A stretch of DNA of 5,402 nucleotides from Clostridiales bacterium UBA4821 (GCA_002402315.1 DHFP01000040.1:1-5402), one strand, 5' to 3'. Positions 1 through 5,095 are shown, numbered from the stretch's first letter. Program-made: numbers and translations. Notes: generated from the sequence alone by a model not told the origin.

Positions 1-17
1 TGACCACGAGTTTTATC

Positions 18-31
18 CAGGAGGTATCCTG
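18..31 (+). promoter_or_regulatory. Ribosome binding site of rhuM inside a small hairpin
   Basis: A full Shine-Dalgarno sequence AGGAGGT lies at 19-25, seven bases before the ATG at 33. It sits inside a 5-bp inverted repeat, CAGGA at 18-22 and TCCTG at 27-31, with a four-base loop. The hairpin could partly hide the site, but it is short and may be chance. The TGA at 1-3 could be the stop of an upstream gene, which cannot be tested from this window. Confidence 0.6.
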
Positions 32-32
32 T

Positions 33-1070
33 ATGAAAGAAAATGATAAAAAAAAGAAGAATTCTTTACAAATAAGGAATAGTACGGCAGAATTTTTAAT
101 ATTCACTTCACAAGCTAATGAGAATACAATTGAGGTTCGTGTTGAGGATGAAACGGTTTGGCTTACACAAAAATTGATCGCCGAGCTTTTTGGCGTGGAA
201 GTGAATACGATTAACTATCATCTTAAAGAAATATTTAAAAGCGAGGAATTAAGCGAAGAAGCAGTTATTCGAAAAATTCGAATAACTGCTTCTGACGGAA
301 AAAGTTATAACACAAATTTTTACAATCTTGATGCCATCATATCCATTGGTTACCGTGTAAATTCGGTAAGGGCAACACAGTTTAGACAATGGGCAACAGG
401 TGTGCTGCGAAATTTTGCGATCCGCGGATATGTTTTGGATAAAGAAAGATTAAAAAATGGCACTTTCTTGAACGAGGAGTATTTCGATCATTTGCTTGAA
501 GAAATTAGAGAAATACGGGCAAGTGAAAGAAGGTTCTATCAGAAGATCACAGATATTTATGCCACTGCAGTTGATTATAATCTGCAAACAAAAATTACAA
601 AGGATTTCTTTAAGACTGTTCAGAATAAGCTGCATTTTGCAATTCACGGTAGCACAGCTGCGGAGGTTATATATAACAGAGCCGACAGTACCAAAGAGCA
701 TATGGGACTGACAACCTGGAAGAATGCTCCACACGGTAAAATTGTTAAAAGCGATGTTTCTATTGCAAAGAACTATCTAACAGAAAAAGAAATCAAATCC
801 TTAGATCGATTTGTGACGATGTATCTTGATTATGCAGAAAGCCAGGCTGAAAAAAATATCCCTATGACAATGGAAGACTGGGCTAAGAAGCTAAATGCAT
901 TTCTGCAATTCAATGAAAAGGATATATTAGAGAACGCAGGAAAGGTGACCGCTGCTATTGCGAAGGAATTTGCAGAGAGCGAGTTTGAAAAATACCGTAT
1001 CATTCAGGACAGGCTTTTTCAGTCTGATTTTGATAGATTAGCAAGTAGCATTAAGAATGATGAAGAGTAA
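33..1070 (+). CDS. rhuM: RhuM family protein
   Basis: This 345-residue protein matches the RhuM family, named after a gene of Salmonella pathogenicity island 3. The biochemical function of the family is not established, and members are frequent in accessory islands near defence and restriction genes. After a lysine-rich start, residues 40-70 (VWLTQKLIAELFGVEVNTI) read as a helix-turn-helix-like DNA-binding segment. The most conserved part follows at about 75-145: ITASDGKSY, YNLDAIISIGYRVNS, QFRQWATGVL and the GYVLDKERL stretch. The remainder is charged and largely helical, consistent with full-length members. The start is fixed by AGGAGGT seven bases upstream. No promoter is visible in the 32 upstream bases, so it may be expressed from an upstream operon. 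The next gene begins about 50 bases later on the same strand. Family assignment is strong; the role is unknown, and DNA binding is inferred. Confidence 0.93.
   Translation: MKENDKKKKNSLQIRNSTAEFLIFTSQANENTIEVRVEDETVWLTQKLIAELFGVEVNTINYHLKEIFKSEELSEEAVIRKIRITASDGKSYNTNFYNLDAIISIGYRVNSVRATQFRQWATGVLRNFAIRGYVLDKERLKNGTFLNEEYFDHLLEEIREIRASERRFYQKITDIYATAVDYNLQTKITKDFFKTVQNKLHFAIHGSTAAEVIYNRADSTKEHMGLTTWKNAPHGKIVKSDVSIAKNYLTEKEIKSLDRFVTMYLDYAESQAEKNIPMTMEDWAKKLNAFLQFNEKDILENAGKVTAAIAKEFAESEFEKYRIIQDRLFQSDFDRLASSIKNDEE
257..293. repeat. Perfect 17-bp inverted repeat inside rhuM
   Basis: The left arm AGAAGCAGTTATTCGAA (257-273) and the right arm TTCGAATAACTGCTTCT (277-293) are exact reverse complements separated by AAA. 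It lies in the coding sequence for residues 75-87 (EEAVIRKIRITAS), just before a conserved RhuM motif. The mRNA could fold into a strong hairpin there. There is no U-tract, so it is not a standard terminator. Confidence 0.95.
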
Positions 1071-1121
1071 CAATTGACCATTTGAGAAAGGTATATTTGC
1101 GATGAATACGAGGATAAAGTG

Positions 1122-1979
1122 ATGTGTGATATATTTAAATACAAAGAAAGTACTGATTACGATATAAACGAACAAAAGTGGATTGAACTGCAAAGTAGAG
1201 AGTTGGAAAAACAAAAGAAGCAATTAATGTCTTTGCTCGAAAAAGAGTTTGAGAAGCAAAAGCAAGAGTTGTGGGTTGAGTTAAAAGAAGAGGCCGACAA
1301 GCGCAGAAAGGATTCATGGGATCAGCTTAAAAAAGAGCATGAACGGCGTAACAGTGAATTGATAAATCAACTTAATACTCGCCTTGAAAAATTTTATGAG
1401 ATGATGCGCGAACTTGGGTGGCCACCTCATGGAGAAATGAATGTTGCTGAAGCAAAAAGAATAGTAGAGGCTGACATTATAGAAAAAGAAGAGTTAGAAA
1501 ATATGATCAATGATTATTATTTAAGAAAATTCAATGTTGAAGTAGTCAGCAGTTTTCTTGTTAAGTGGAAGGAAAATAAAATCATTGAAAAACGAATCCC
1601 AATTTTAGAACAAGCAATTTCTGCACATATAAGTGGGAATTATTTTTTATCTGTTTGTGTGCTGCTTTCACAGTTAGAAGGAATTATAGCATATAGTGAA
1701 AGTCATACAGGCCAGATGAGAGGATCACAAATGCTTGGGTATTTAGATAAAGCAATTCCTGAAAATGATGCATACGATTTTGGATATGCGTATAAAAAAT
1801 TCTTTATCGATAAGATATATTGTGGATTTAAACATGGTGAGCGAATAGGTTCACCTATAAGCAGACATGCAATTCTGCATGGTGCGGATGTAGACTTTGG
1901 AACGGAAGTTAATTCTTTAAAAGCTATTTTGATATTTGATAACCTTCTCTATTTTTTCACAAAGAAAGTTATAGATTAG
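1122..1979 (+). CDS. Coiled-coil protein with C-terminal HEPN-like (R-x4-H) domain
   Basis: Residue numbers here count from the GTG at 1119. Residues about 18-98 are rich in E, K, Q, R and L with a heptad-like pattern (for example EKEFEKQKQELWVELKEEAD) and predict a long coiled coil. A linker follows with a WPPHGEMN motif. Residues about 155-286 form a helical domain (ILEQAISAHISGNYFLSVCV, LLSQLEGIIAY) ending in SRHAILHG and NSLKAILIFDNLLYF. R249-HAIL-H254 fits the R-x4-6-H active-site motif of HEPN ribonucleases, with the polar residue after the arginine that is usual there. An RNase role is therefore inferred, not shown. The ATG at 1122 is preferred over the GTG at 1119 because GAGGA at 1110-1114 is then spaced seven bases away rather than four. 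It follows rhuM in the same direction, which suggests a defence or toxin-like pair. I do not recognise a named family. Confidence 0.85.
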   Translation: MCDIFKYKESTDYDINEQKWIELQSRELEKQKKQLMSLLEKEFEKQKQELWVELKEEADKRRKDSWDQLKKEHERRNSELINQLNTRLEKFYEMMRELGWPPHGEMNVAEAKRIVEADIIEKEELENMINDYYLRKFNVEVVSSFLVKWKENKIIEKRIPILEQAISAHISGNYFLSVCVLLSQLEGIIAYSESHTGQMRGSQMLGYLDKAIPENDAYDFGYAYKKFFIDKIYCGFKHGERIGSPISRHAILHGADVDFGTEVNSLKAILIFDNLLYFFTKKVID

Positions 1980-2018
1980 TTTTTACATATAAAAGTACAT
2001 CTGAAAAAAGTATACAAC

Positions 2019-2089
2019 GCACGTTGAGACGATAACACTGATAAAACGTGCTGAAAGCCGCATGGAGTAAGGGTTTCGGGGATTTTTTT
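2019..2089 (+). other. Structured non-coding stretch downstream of the HEPN-like gene
   Basis: An exact 7-bp inverted repeat, GCACGTT (2019-2025) and AACGTGC (2045-2051), is followed by GAAAGCC (2053-2059) and GGGTTTC (2071-2077), which pair with one mismatch. After these comes a run of seven T at 2083-2089. It could be a weak terminator of the left operon or part of a structured leader or recombination site. The sequence around 2056-2082 is relatively GC-rich for this region, but I do not recognise it. Confidence 0.35.
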
Positions 2090-2120
2090 AATTTGACAAA
2101 AAAATGAAAAAACCACTGAT

Positions 2121-2160
2121 AAAAACTCGTTTATTTTAAGAATAATCGGGTTTTTACTTT
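2121..2160 (+). terminator. Candidate rho-independent terminator of the rhuM / HEPN-like unit
   Basis: The arms AAAAACTCGTTTATT (2121-2135) and AATAATCGGGTTTTT (2141-2155) pair with one G-T wobble and one mismatch around a five-base loop TTAAG. A further T-rich stretch follows. It lies about 140 bases after the stop of the HEPN-like gene. The stem is AT-rich, so its strength is uncertain. Confidence 0.55.
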
Positions 2161-2184
2161 TTAAAAGGAAAAGAGGCGAAGCCA

Positions 2185-2244
2185 ATGAATATCGATAATT
2201 TTTTAAATGTGCTCACTCACATTCTTGTATCACAAGTAATATAA
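2185..2244 (+). CDS. Possible 19-residue ORF, perhaps a gene remnant
   Basis: An ATG at 2185 follows a plausible ribosome binding site (GAGG at 2173-2176, eight bases away) and opens a reading frame MNIDNFLNVLTHILVSQVI that stops at 2242-2244. The good translation start and abrupt end suggest either a leader peptide or the beginning of a gene whose rest was lost. No following gene in this orientation is present before the bidirectional terminator at 2330. I do not recognise the peptide. Nothing else is evident in 2245-2329. Confidence 0.25.
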   Translation: MNIDNFLNVLTHILVSQVI

Positions 2245-2329
2245 CTCACAAAATATATAATAGTCATCTGATTGTACTCGTGGATTGAGATGAACCACTA
2301 TACTCTACCATGTTATCTTATTAGCGTTA

Positions 2330-2364
2330 GCAAAAAGGTCTGCCATTTCGGCAGACCTTTTTGC
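2330..2364. terminator. Perfect bidirectional terminator between converging units
   Basis: The arms GCAAAAAGGTCTGCC (2330-2344) and GGCAGACCTTTTTGC (2350-2364) are exact 15-bp reverse complements with a five-base loop ATTTC. The GC-rich core GGTCTGCC/GGCAGACC is flanked by a run of A on one side and T on the other, so it can work on both strands. It begins two bases past the stop codon of the minus-strand DUF3892-like gene and is the natural end of that operon. It also stops any read-through from the left. Confidence 0.92.
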
Positions 2365-2366
2365 AA

Positions 2367-2645
2367 TTATACTCTCGGAAGTTTAAGCAGGTTGTCATTC
2401 ACGGAATCATTTGGCTCGGAACGGACATATTTCTCGCCACTAGAGCTCAGAGCGGGAACAAGATAGGGATATGGATGAATATTAACTTTAATACTATCGG
2501 GATGGTTTTTTAGATGATCATATAGTACACCTTTTTTATAGAACTGATTGGAGTTGTCTCCCTCAAGATAAATCGTGTCGATATCAGTTAAGTAGTATGA
2601 ATTTTGACAGCCGCTATTCATATGGATCTTTTTTGCATACATCAT
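2367..2645 (-). CDS. DUF3892-like small protein
   Basis: This 92-residue protein has the pattern of the DUF3892 family, whose function is not known. The best evidence is the C-terminal part: PYLVPALSSSGEKYVRS at 60-76 followed by DNLLKLP at 84-90, matching the family's usual G-KYVRT-P--T--DNLLSLP ending. The N-terminal half fits the usual length. The family is cytosolic as far as the sequence shows; there is no signal peptide or membrane segment. The start is supported by AAAGGAGGT (2653-2661) seven bases upstream of the first of two adjacent ATG codons. It begins one base after the stop of the YjzC-like gene, so translation is probably coupled. It is the last gene of the minus-strand operon. 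Confidence 0.8.
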   Translation of the reverse strand: MMYAKKIHMNSGCQNSYYLTDIDTIYLEGDNSNQFYKKGVLYDHLKNHPDSIKVNIHPYPYLVPALSSSGEKYVRSEPNDSVNDNLLKLPRV

Positions 2646-2646
2646 G

Positions 2647-2820
2647 TTATTTACCTCCTTTGTGTTTTGTTTGGTCTACCATCGTGAATTTTGTTGCTCC
2701 TTTAGGTGTTGGAGGAACTCTGTTACCTTGTACAAAGGTAACCTCAGTATTACTGCCTGCTGGCTTGTACTGACCAGATACTGGAACAACTCCGCCTGTT
2801 TTGACTGTGGTTTTTGACAT
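2647..2820 (-). CDS. YjzC-like small protein (57 residues)
   Basis: Reading from the ATG at 2820, the frame gives a 57-residue protein starting MSKTTVKTGGVVPVSGQYKP and ending near TKFTMVDQTKHKGGK. The G-VP-SGQY motif, the NRVPPTP motif and the VD-TKH ending match small proteins usually annotated as YjzC-like; their function is not known. The start follows AAGGAGGC (2829-2836) by eight bases. The codons for the C-terminal HKGG residues are also the AAAGGAGGT site of the next gene, and the TAA at 2647-2649 leaves only one base before the next ATG. An 81-codon frame (2676-2921) overlaps it in another phase; I judge that frame a shadow because this one has the better start and recognisable motifs. 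Confidence 0.82.
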   Translation of the reverse strand: MSKTTVKTGGVVPVSGQYKPAGSNTEVTFVQGNRVPPTPKGATKFTMVDQTKHKGGK

Positions 2821-2935
2821 AATATTATGCCTCCTTGTTTTGGATTTTTATTTAGCACTTTATGATACACTGAAGTTTGTGCCATGGCTTCTATACTGGG
2901 TATTACTTTGCTTATCGTCACACTATAATCCTCTG

Positions 2936-3079
2936 CTACTTTTTAGCTATAGATTTTGTCTGCGATAAAGCACTACCTGCGACCGACTTAGTTTTTGCAC
3001 TAGTTCTGCAATCTCTTAAAAGGGATGATGCTTTCTTTGCAACTGCTTTTGATGTCTGCTTACTATTATGTTTGGACAT
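2936..3079 (-). CDS. Small basic protein, 47 residues, A/S/K-rich
   Basis: The frame from the ATG at 3079 encodes 47 residues beginning MSKHNSKQTSKAVAKKASSL and continuing LRDCRTSAKTKSVAGSALSQ. The pattern (T)SK-VA-KAS--LRD-R-S-K--KSVAGSALSQ resembles small bacterial proteins annotated only as hypothetical. Longer relatives often repeat the unit, whereas this one has a single copy. It is strongly basic and probably cytosolic. The start is supported by AAAGGAGT (3086-3093), six bases upstream. A stop at 2936-2938 is followed by 115 bases without a convincing gene before the YjzC-like gene. Its function is unknown; the place in the operon suggests a role shared with the two downstream small proteins. 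Confidence 0.75.
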   Translation of the reverse strand: MSKHNSKQTSKAVAKKASSLLRDCRTSAKTKSVAGSALSQTKSIAKK

Positions 3080-3110
3080 TTAATTACTCCTTTCTCTTGG
3101 TTTGGTCTAT

Positions 3111-3225
3111 AAGGCTAATTAGCTTACAATGAGGTAAAAAAATATCTCACTCTATTCATAGGCACCACTCCTCAAATCAATTATGCCTTAAGGCTAATTT
3201 GCTAACACAGGGATGAAAAAAATAT
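3111..3225. repeat. Imperfect tandem repeat of about 36 bases with palindromic cores
   Basis: Two copies, 3111-3145 and 3190-3225, both begin AAGGCTAATT and end AAAAAAATAT, with a few mismatches and a one-base indel between. Their starts are 79 bases apart. The first copy contains the perfect palindrome GCTAATTAGC (3114-3123); next to the second is GCCTTAAGGC (3186-3195). On the minus strand each copy spans the end of a tiny ORF. The repeat could be an operator pair or the trace of duplication of a small-gene unit. Confidence 0.85.
3124..3159 (-). CDS. Tiny ORF B (11 residues), possible leader peptide
   Basis: The frame MNRVRYFFTSL begins at the ATG at 3157-3159, preceded by GAGGAG about eight bases away, and stops with TAA at 3124-3126. 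Its end resembles that of tiny ORF A (YFFTSL versus IFFSSLC) because both lie in the tandem repeat. It could be a leader peptide for the small-protein genes downstream. There is no proof of translation. Confidence 0.35.
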   Translation of the reverse strand: MNRVRYFFTSL

Positions 3226-3240
3226 TTTAAGTATTTGCAT
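3202..3240 (-). CDS. Tiny ORF A (12 residues) directly after the metallopeptidase gene
   Basis: The frame MQILKIFFSSLC starts at 3238-3240, six bases after the TGA of the metallopeptidase gene. A GAGG that overlaps this stop could serve as a close-set ribosome binding site. It stops with TAG at 3202-3204, inside the second repeat copy. It could be translated by termination-reinitiation. It may equally be a by-product of the repeat. Confidence 0.3.
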   Translation of the reverse strand: MQILKIFFSSLC

Positions 3241-3246
3241 ATCGCC

Positions 3247-3951
3247 TCACAGTATATAGCCGAACTCCTTCAGTCGTATTGTTGCCGATTGTTTTGATAC
3301 TTTAAAAAAATCTGCTAGCTCTCCAACTGCCAGATCAAGGTAGATCTGGTTATATTCACTATCTTTTGGAGTGAGTTTCTTCAAATAATCATTTTCATTA
3401 GCTTGTATACGGAAAGTATCTTTCGGCATAAGAATTTTAGGTGCGATTCCATTGGCTTGCCATTCCATCCAATCCTCATCTGTCCATTGTGCTTTTTTCG
3501 CTTCAGCTTTTTGCTCAGTTGGACATTTACAAGCCACTGCCATTGCATTTCCGCTCAAACTTTGTAACGTATGATAAGTTTTATGTTTAAACCAATGTAA
3601 GCACTCGTGAGCAAGGGTATTGCGTTCACAACCGAGGTTACGCATAAAGAATACATTGGTATCAATAAAAACCGTCCCTCTTCTGACTTCTAAAACAATA
3701 AATTCATCAGTATCAGGCTTATATACCTCTGCTCCACCATCGGTAAAAAATATTTGACCATAGATGCTTAGATCCTCTGTAATGTTTACATGTTCAACAA
3801 ATAAATTCATTTTATCACGAGCAATAATTTCAATTGGTATCTCCATAGGAGAGCGTAATGATTCAGGGCAATATTTTTTCAAAAACTCAGTTGCTACATC
3901 ATCAAACTGCTCTTTAGAGATGTACGGAACTAAGTTGCTAGTCATCTTCAT
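3247..3951 (-). CDS. ImmA/IrrE family metallo-endopeptidase
   Basis: This 234-residue protein carries the zinc-peptidase signature H115-E116-C117-L118-H119 within NTLAHECLHW. E163 in WMEWQANGIAPKILMP is a likely third metal ligand, in the position of the family's usual E---AN-FA--LLMP motif. The C-terminal part (about 209-233, VGELADFFKVSKQSATIRLKEFGYI) resembles the winged-helix-like ending common in this family. Family members such as ImmA of ICEBs1 and IrrE of Deinococcus cleave a partner transcription regulator, typically of XRE type, when induced. An XRE gene is present two genes upstream, so that regulator is the probable substrate; this is inference. The length is usual for the family. 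The start ATG at 3951 is served by AGGGGG, which overlaps the upstream stop; a second ATG at 3945 is possible. The gap to the previous gene is ten bases. Confidence 0.93.
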   Translation of the reverse strand: MKMTSNLVPYISKEQFDDVATEFLKKYCPESLRSPMEIPIEIIARDKMNLFVEHVNITEDLSIYGQIFFTDGGAEVYKPDTDEFIVLEVRRGTVFIDTNVFFMRNLGCERNTLAHECLHWFKHKTYHTLQSLSGNAMAVACKCPTEQKAEAKKAQWTDEDWMEWQANGIAPKILMPKDTFRIQANENDYLKKLTPKDSEYNQIYLDLAVGELADFFKVSKQSATIRLKEFGYIL

Positions 3952-3961
3952 GATTAACCCC

Positions 3962-4339
3962 CTAACGGCTGTAGATATTAATTGTATCTACTTTAAAATC
4001 CTTTAAAGCACCATCTAATATAGCGTTACACATGACAGTAAACCACTGGCTAGCTGAATCCACCTGCCTATCGCGCCTTACAGTTTCTTCAATTACTATC
4101 TCACAATTTACAATGACATCGAATTTTACAACATCGTCGTCTTGCTCAATATTAGATATGCGAACAATCTGGAGATCGTCTAAGGAAGCTTCATGCACTT
4201 CTTCAATTATATTTGAACGATCAGCAAGGTCAAGGTTTTCGTAATTATCTTCAATATATTCTGATACTGCCTTGTAGATTGTATTATAACAAGTTTTATC
4301 AATTAGCTTCTCAAATGCCTTTTGTGGTTCATTTGCCAT
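3962..4339 (-). CDS. Unknown protein between XRE regulator and ImmA-like peptidase
   Basis: I do not recognise a named family for this 125-residue acidic protein. It has a helical N-terminal half (MANEPQKAFEKLIDKTCYNT, YKAVSEYIED), then a likely beta-rich part (VVKFDVIVNCEIVIEETVRR) and a C-terminal segment SASQWFTVMCNAILDGALKD ending in DTINIYSR. No signal peptide, membrane segment or catalytic motif is seen. It begins three bases after the XRE stop and ends ten bases before the metallopeptidase start, so the three are almost certainly co-translated from one message. Its constant position between regulator and peptidase suggests a role in sensing or in linking the two, but this is only inference from context. 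GAGG about eleven bases upstream is a somewhat distant ribosome binding site, which favours translational coupling. Confidence 0.85.
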   Translation of the reverse strand: MANEPQKAFEKLIDKTCYNTIYKAVSEYIEDNYENLDLADRSNIIEEVHEASLDDLQIVRISNIEQDDDVVKFDVIVNCEIVIEETVRRDRQVDSASQWFTVMCNAILDGALKDFKVDTINIYSR

Positions 4340-4342
4340 AAA

Positions 4343-4705
4343 TTATTCATCCTCTTCTAATTTTTTAGAAATTTCGTGCCAAAAATCATCTTGCTTGCCC
4401 ATGTCACGAGCTTTACGTAGTGCTGTTCTTGCAGCAGGTAAGTCCATAATATACTCTGAAAGGTCGGGAGCAATTTGTTTTCTATCTTCTCCAGCATAAT
4501 CAAACATTTTAGCTTTTTCTTCTGAAGTTAATTTAAGTAGGTTAGCTATTTTCTCTAAGGTATCAATATCTGGCGGATTACGCCTACTTTTTTCTATATC
4601 AGATAAATAAGCTGCTGTGATACCGAGTTCATCAGCCATTCCTCGTAAAGATATTCCTTGTTCTTTTCTTTTTGCTGCAATATATTCGCCAAATTGTAGA
4701 ATCAT
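4343..4705 (-). CDS. XRE family helix-turn-helix transcriptional regulator
   Basis: Residues about 5-62 of this 120-residue protein form a classic Cro/C1-type helix-turn-helix: FGEYIAAKRKEQGISLRGMA, then ELGITAAYLSDIEKSRRNPP, where the recognition helix lies, then DTLEKIANLLKL. The C-terminal half (APDLSEYIMDLP, ARTALRKARDMG) matches regulators found with ImmA-type peptidases and may be the dimerisation or cleavage region. It is the first gene of the minus-strand operon and very likely represses its own promoter at 4779-4807; cleavage by the ImmA-like peptidase encoded downstream would relieve this. These roles are inferred from known pairs such as ImmR-ImmA. The start is supported by AAGGAG (4715-4720) nine bases upstream. 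No SOS (LexA-type) self-cleavage domain is present. Confidence 0.93.
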   Translation of the reverse strand: MILQFGEYIAAKRKEQGISLRGMADELGITAAYLSDIEKSRRNPPDIDTLEKIANLLKLTSEEKAKMFDYAGEDRKQIAPDLSEYIMDLPAARTALRKARDMGKQDDFWHEISKKLEEDE

Positions 4706-4778
4706 TGTGAAGATCTCCTTTTCAATGGTATCATTTACTTAAAACTGTCAGTATTGTCGTGTAAGCTTATTTGAGTAT

Positions 4779-4807
4779 ATTATATTATGCTAATCTTTTC
4801 CTGTCAA
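4779..4807 (-). promoter_or_regulatory. Consensus sigma-A promoter of the XRE-ImmA operon
   Basis: On the minus strand, TTGACA (4802-4807) and TATAAT (4779-4784) are both perfect consensus hexamers separated by exactly 17 bases. Transcription would start near 4772, giving a leader of about 66 bases before the XRE gene. The leader contains CTGTCA-type repeats (4745-4750 and, at the -35, 4801-4806) and AAGCTT at 4763-4768, candidate operator elements. A promoter this strong normally needs a repressor, which fits the XRE product. Confidence 0.9.
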
Positions 4808-4840
4808 GCTCTAATTGAATAAAAAATGTAGCTTGGAGAT

Positions 4841-4936
4841 ATGGAACACTCAGAAGTGGAGTTGCTTCCTGAAAATGAAATGAATTCGATGGATGAAGAA
4901 GGATGGGATTGTCCGGGTTTTCGACACTTGATCTAA
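4841..4936 (+). CDS. Possible 31-residue ORF or gene remnant
   Basis: A frame from ATG 4841 to TAA 4934-4936 encodes 31 acidic residues, with the recognisable stretch MDEEGWDCPGFRHLI at the C-terminus. The ribosome binding site is poor, because GGAG lies only about two bases from the ATG. An in-frame stop at 4829-4831 limits extension upstream. A terminator follows 15 bases later, which is what one expects after a real gene end. It could be the 3' end of a gene whose body was replaced by the adjacent operon, or a small protein of unknown role. I do not recognise it. Confidence 0.3.
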   Translation: MEHSEVELLPENEMNSMDEEGWDCPGFRHLI

Positions 4937-4951
4937 AAAATAGAATCTTTT

Positions 4952-4995
4952 AAAATCAGGGAACACTTACCAATAAAGCCTTTCCTGATTTTTTT
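4952..4995 (+). terminator. Rho-independent terminator before the insertion sequence
   Basis: AAAATCAGG (4952-4960) pairs with CCTGATTTT (4984-4992). The stem extends by a G-T and two A-T pairs around a 17-base loop and is followed by a T-run to 4995. It would end transcription reaching it from the left and insulate the transposase promoter. It may belong to the short ORF upstream or to the edge of the insertion sequence. Confidence 0.75.
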
Positions 4996-5030
4996 GTTGT
5001 CAAATTCCAGAAATAATTTGTTGTACGATG

Positions 5031-5059
5031 TTGTGCATTATTGTATTCTATGTTATAAT
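5031..5059 (+). promoter_or_regulatory. Extended -10 promoter of the transposase gene
   Basis: A perfect -10 TATAAT (5054-5059) is preceded by TG at the extended -10 position (5051-5052). A weak -35 TTGTGC lies at 5031-5036, 17 bases away. The start site would be near 5066, giving a 5' leader of about 30 bases. Confidence 0.7.
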
Positions 5060-5095
5060 AAACGTATACTACAAAAGAGAAAGAAGTGTGCACAT

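Noticed and set aside
450..734. Minus-strand frame of 94 codons inside rhuM
   Set aside because: It is antisense to a well-supported gene, and its composition is typical of a shadow frame.
1976..2185. Minus-strand frame of 69 codons in the intergenic gap
   Set aside because: It runs through hairpins and T-tracts, has no clear ribosome binding site or family motif, and looks like an open stretch in AT-rich DNA.
2272..2466. 64-codon plus-strand frame
   Set aside because: It reads through the bidirectional terminator and antisense to the DUF3892-like gene, and it has no ribosome binding site.
2676..2921. 81-codon minus-strand frame starting with GTG
   Set aside because: It overlaps the 57-residue YjzC-like gene in another phase. 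That gene has a strong ribosome binding site and recognisable motifs, whereas this frame has a GTG start and no family features.
2877..3083. 68-codon plus-strand frame
   Set aside because: It lies antisense to the 47-residue small gene, is cysteine- and phenylalanine-rich, and has no convincing ribosome binding site.
3111..3225. Possible CRISPR array
   Set aside because: There are only two imperfect copies, they are not separated by a unique spacer of usual size, and no cas gene is present.
3764..4244. Plus-strand frames of 70-80 codons over the metallopeptidase and unknown genes
   Set aside because: They are antisense to well-supported genes and have no translation signals.
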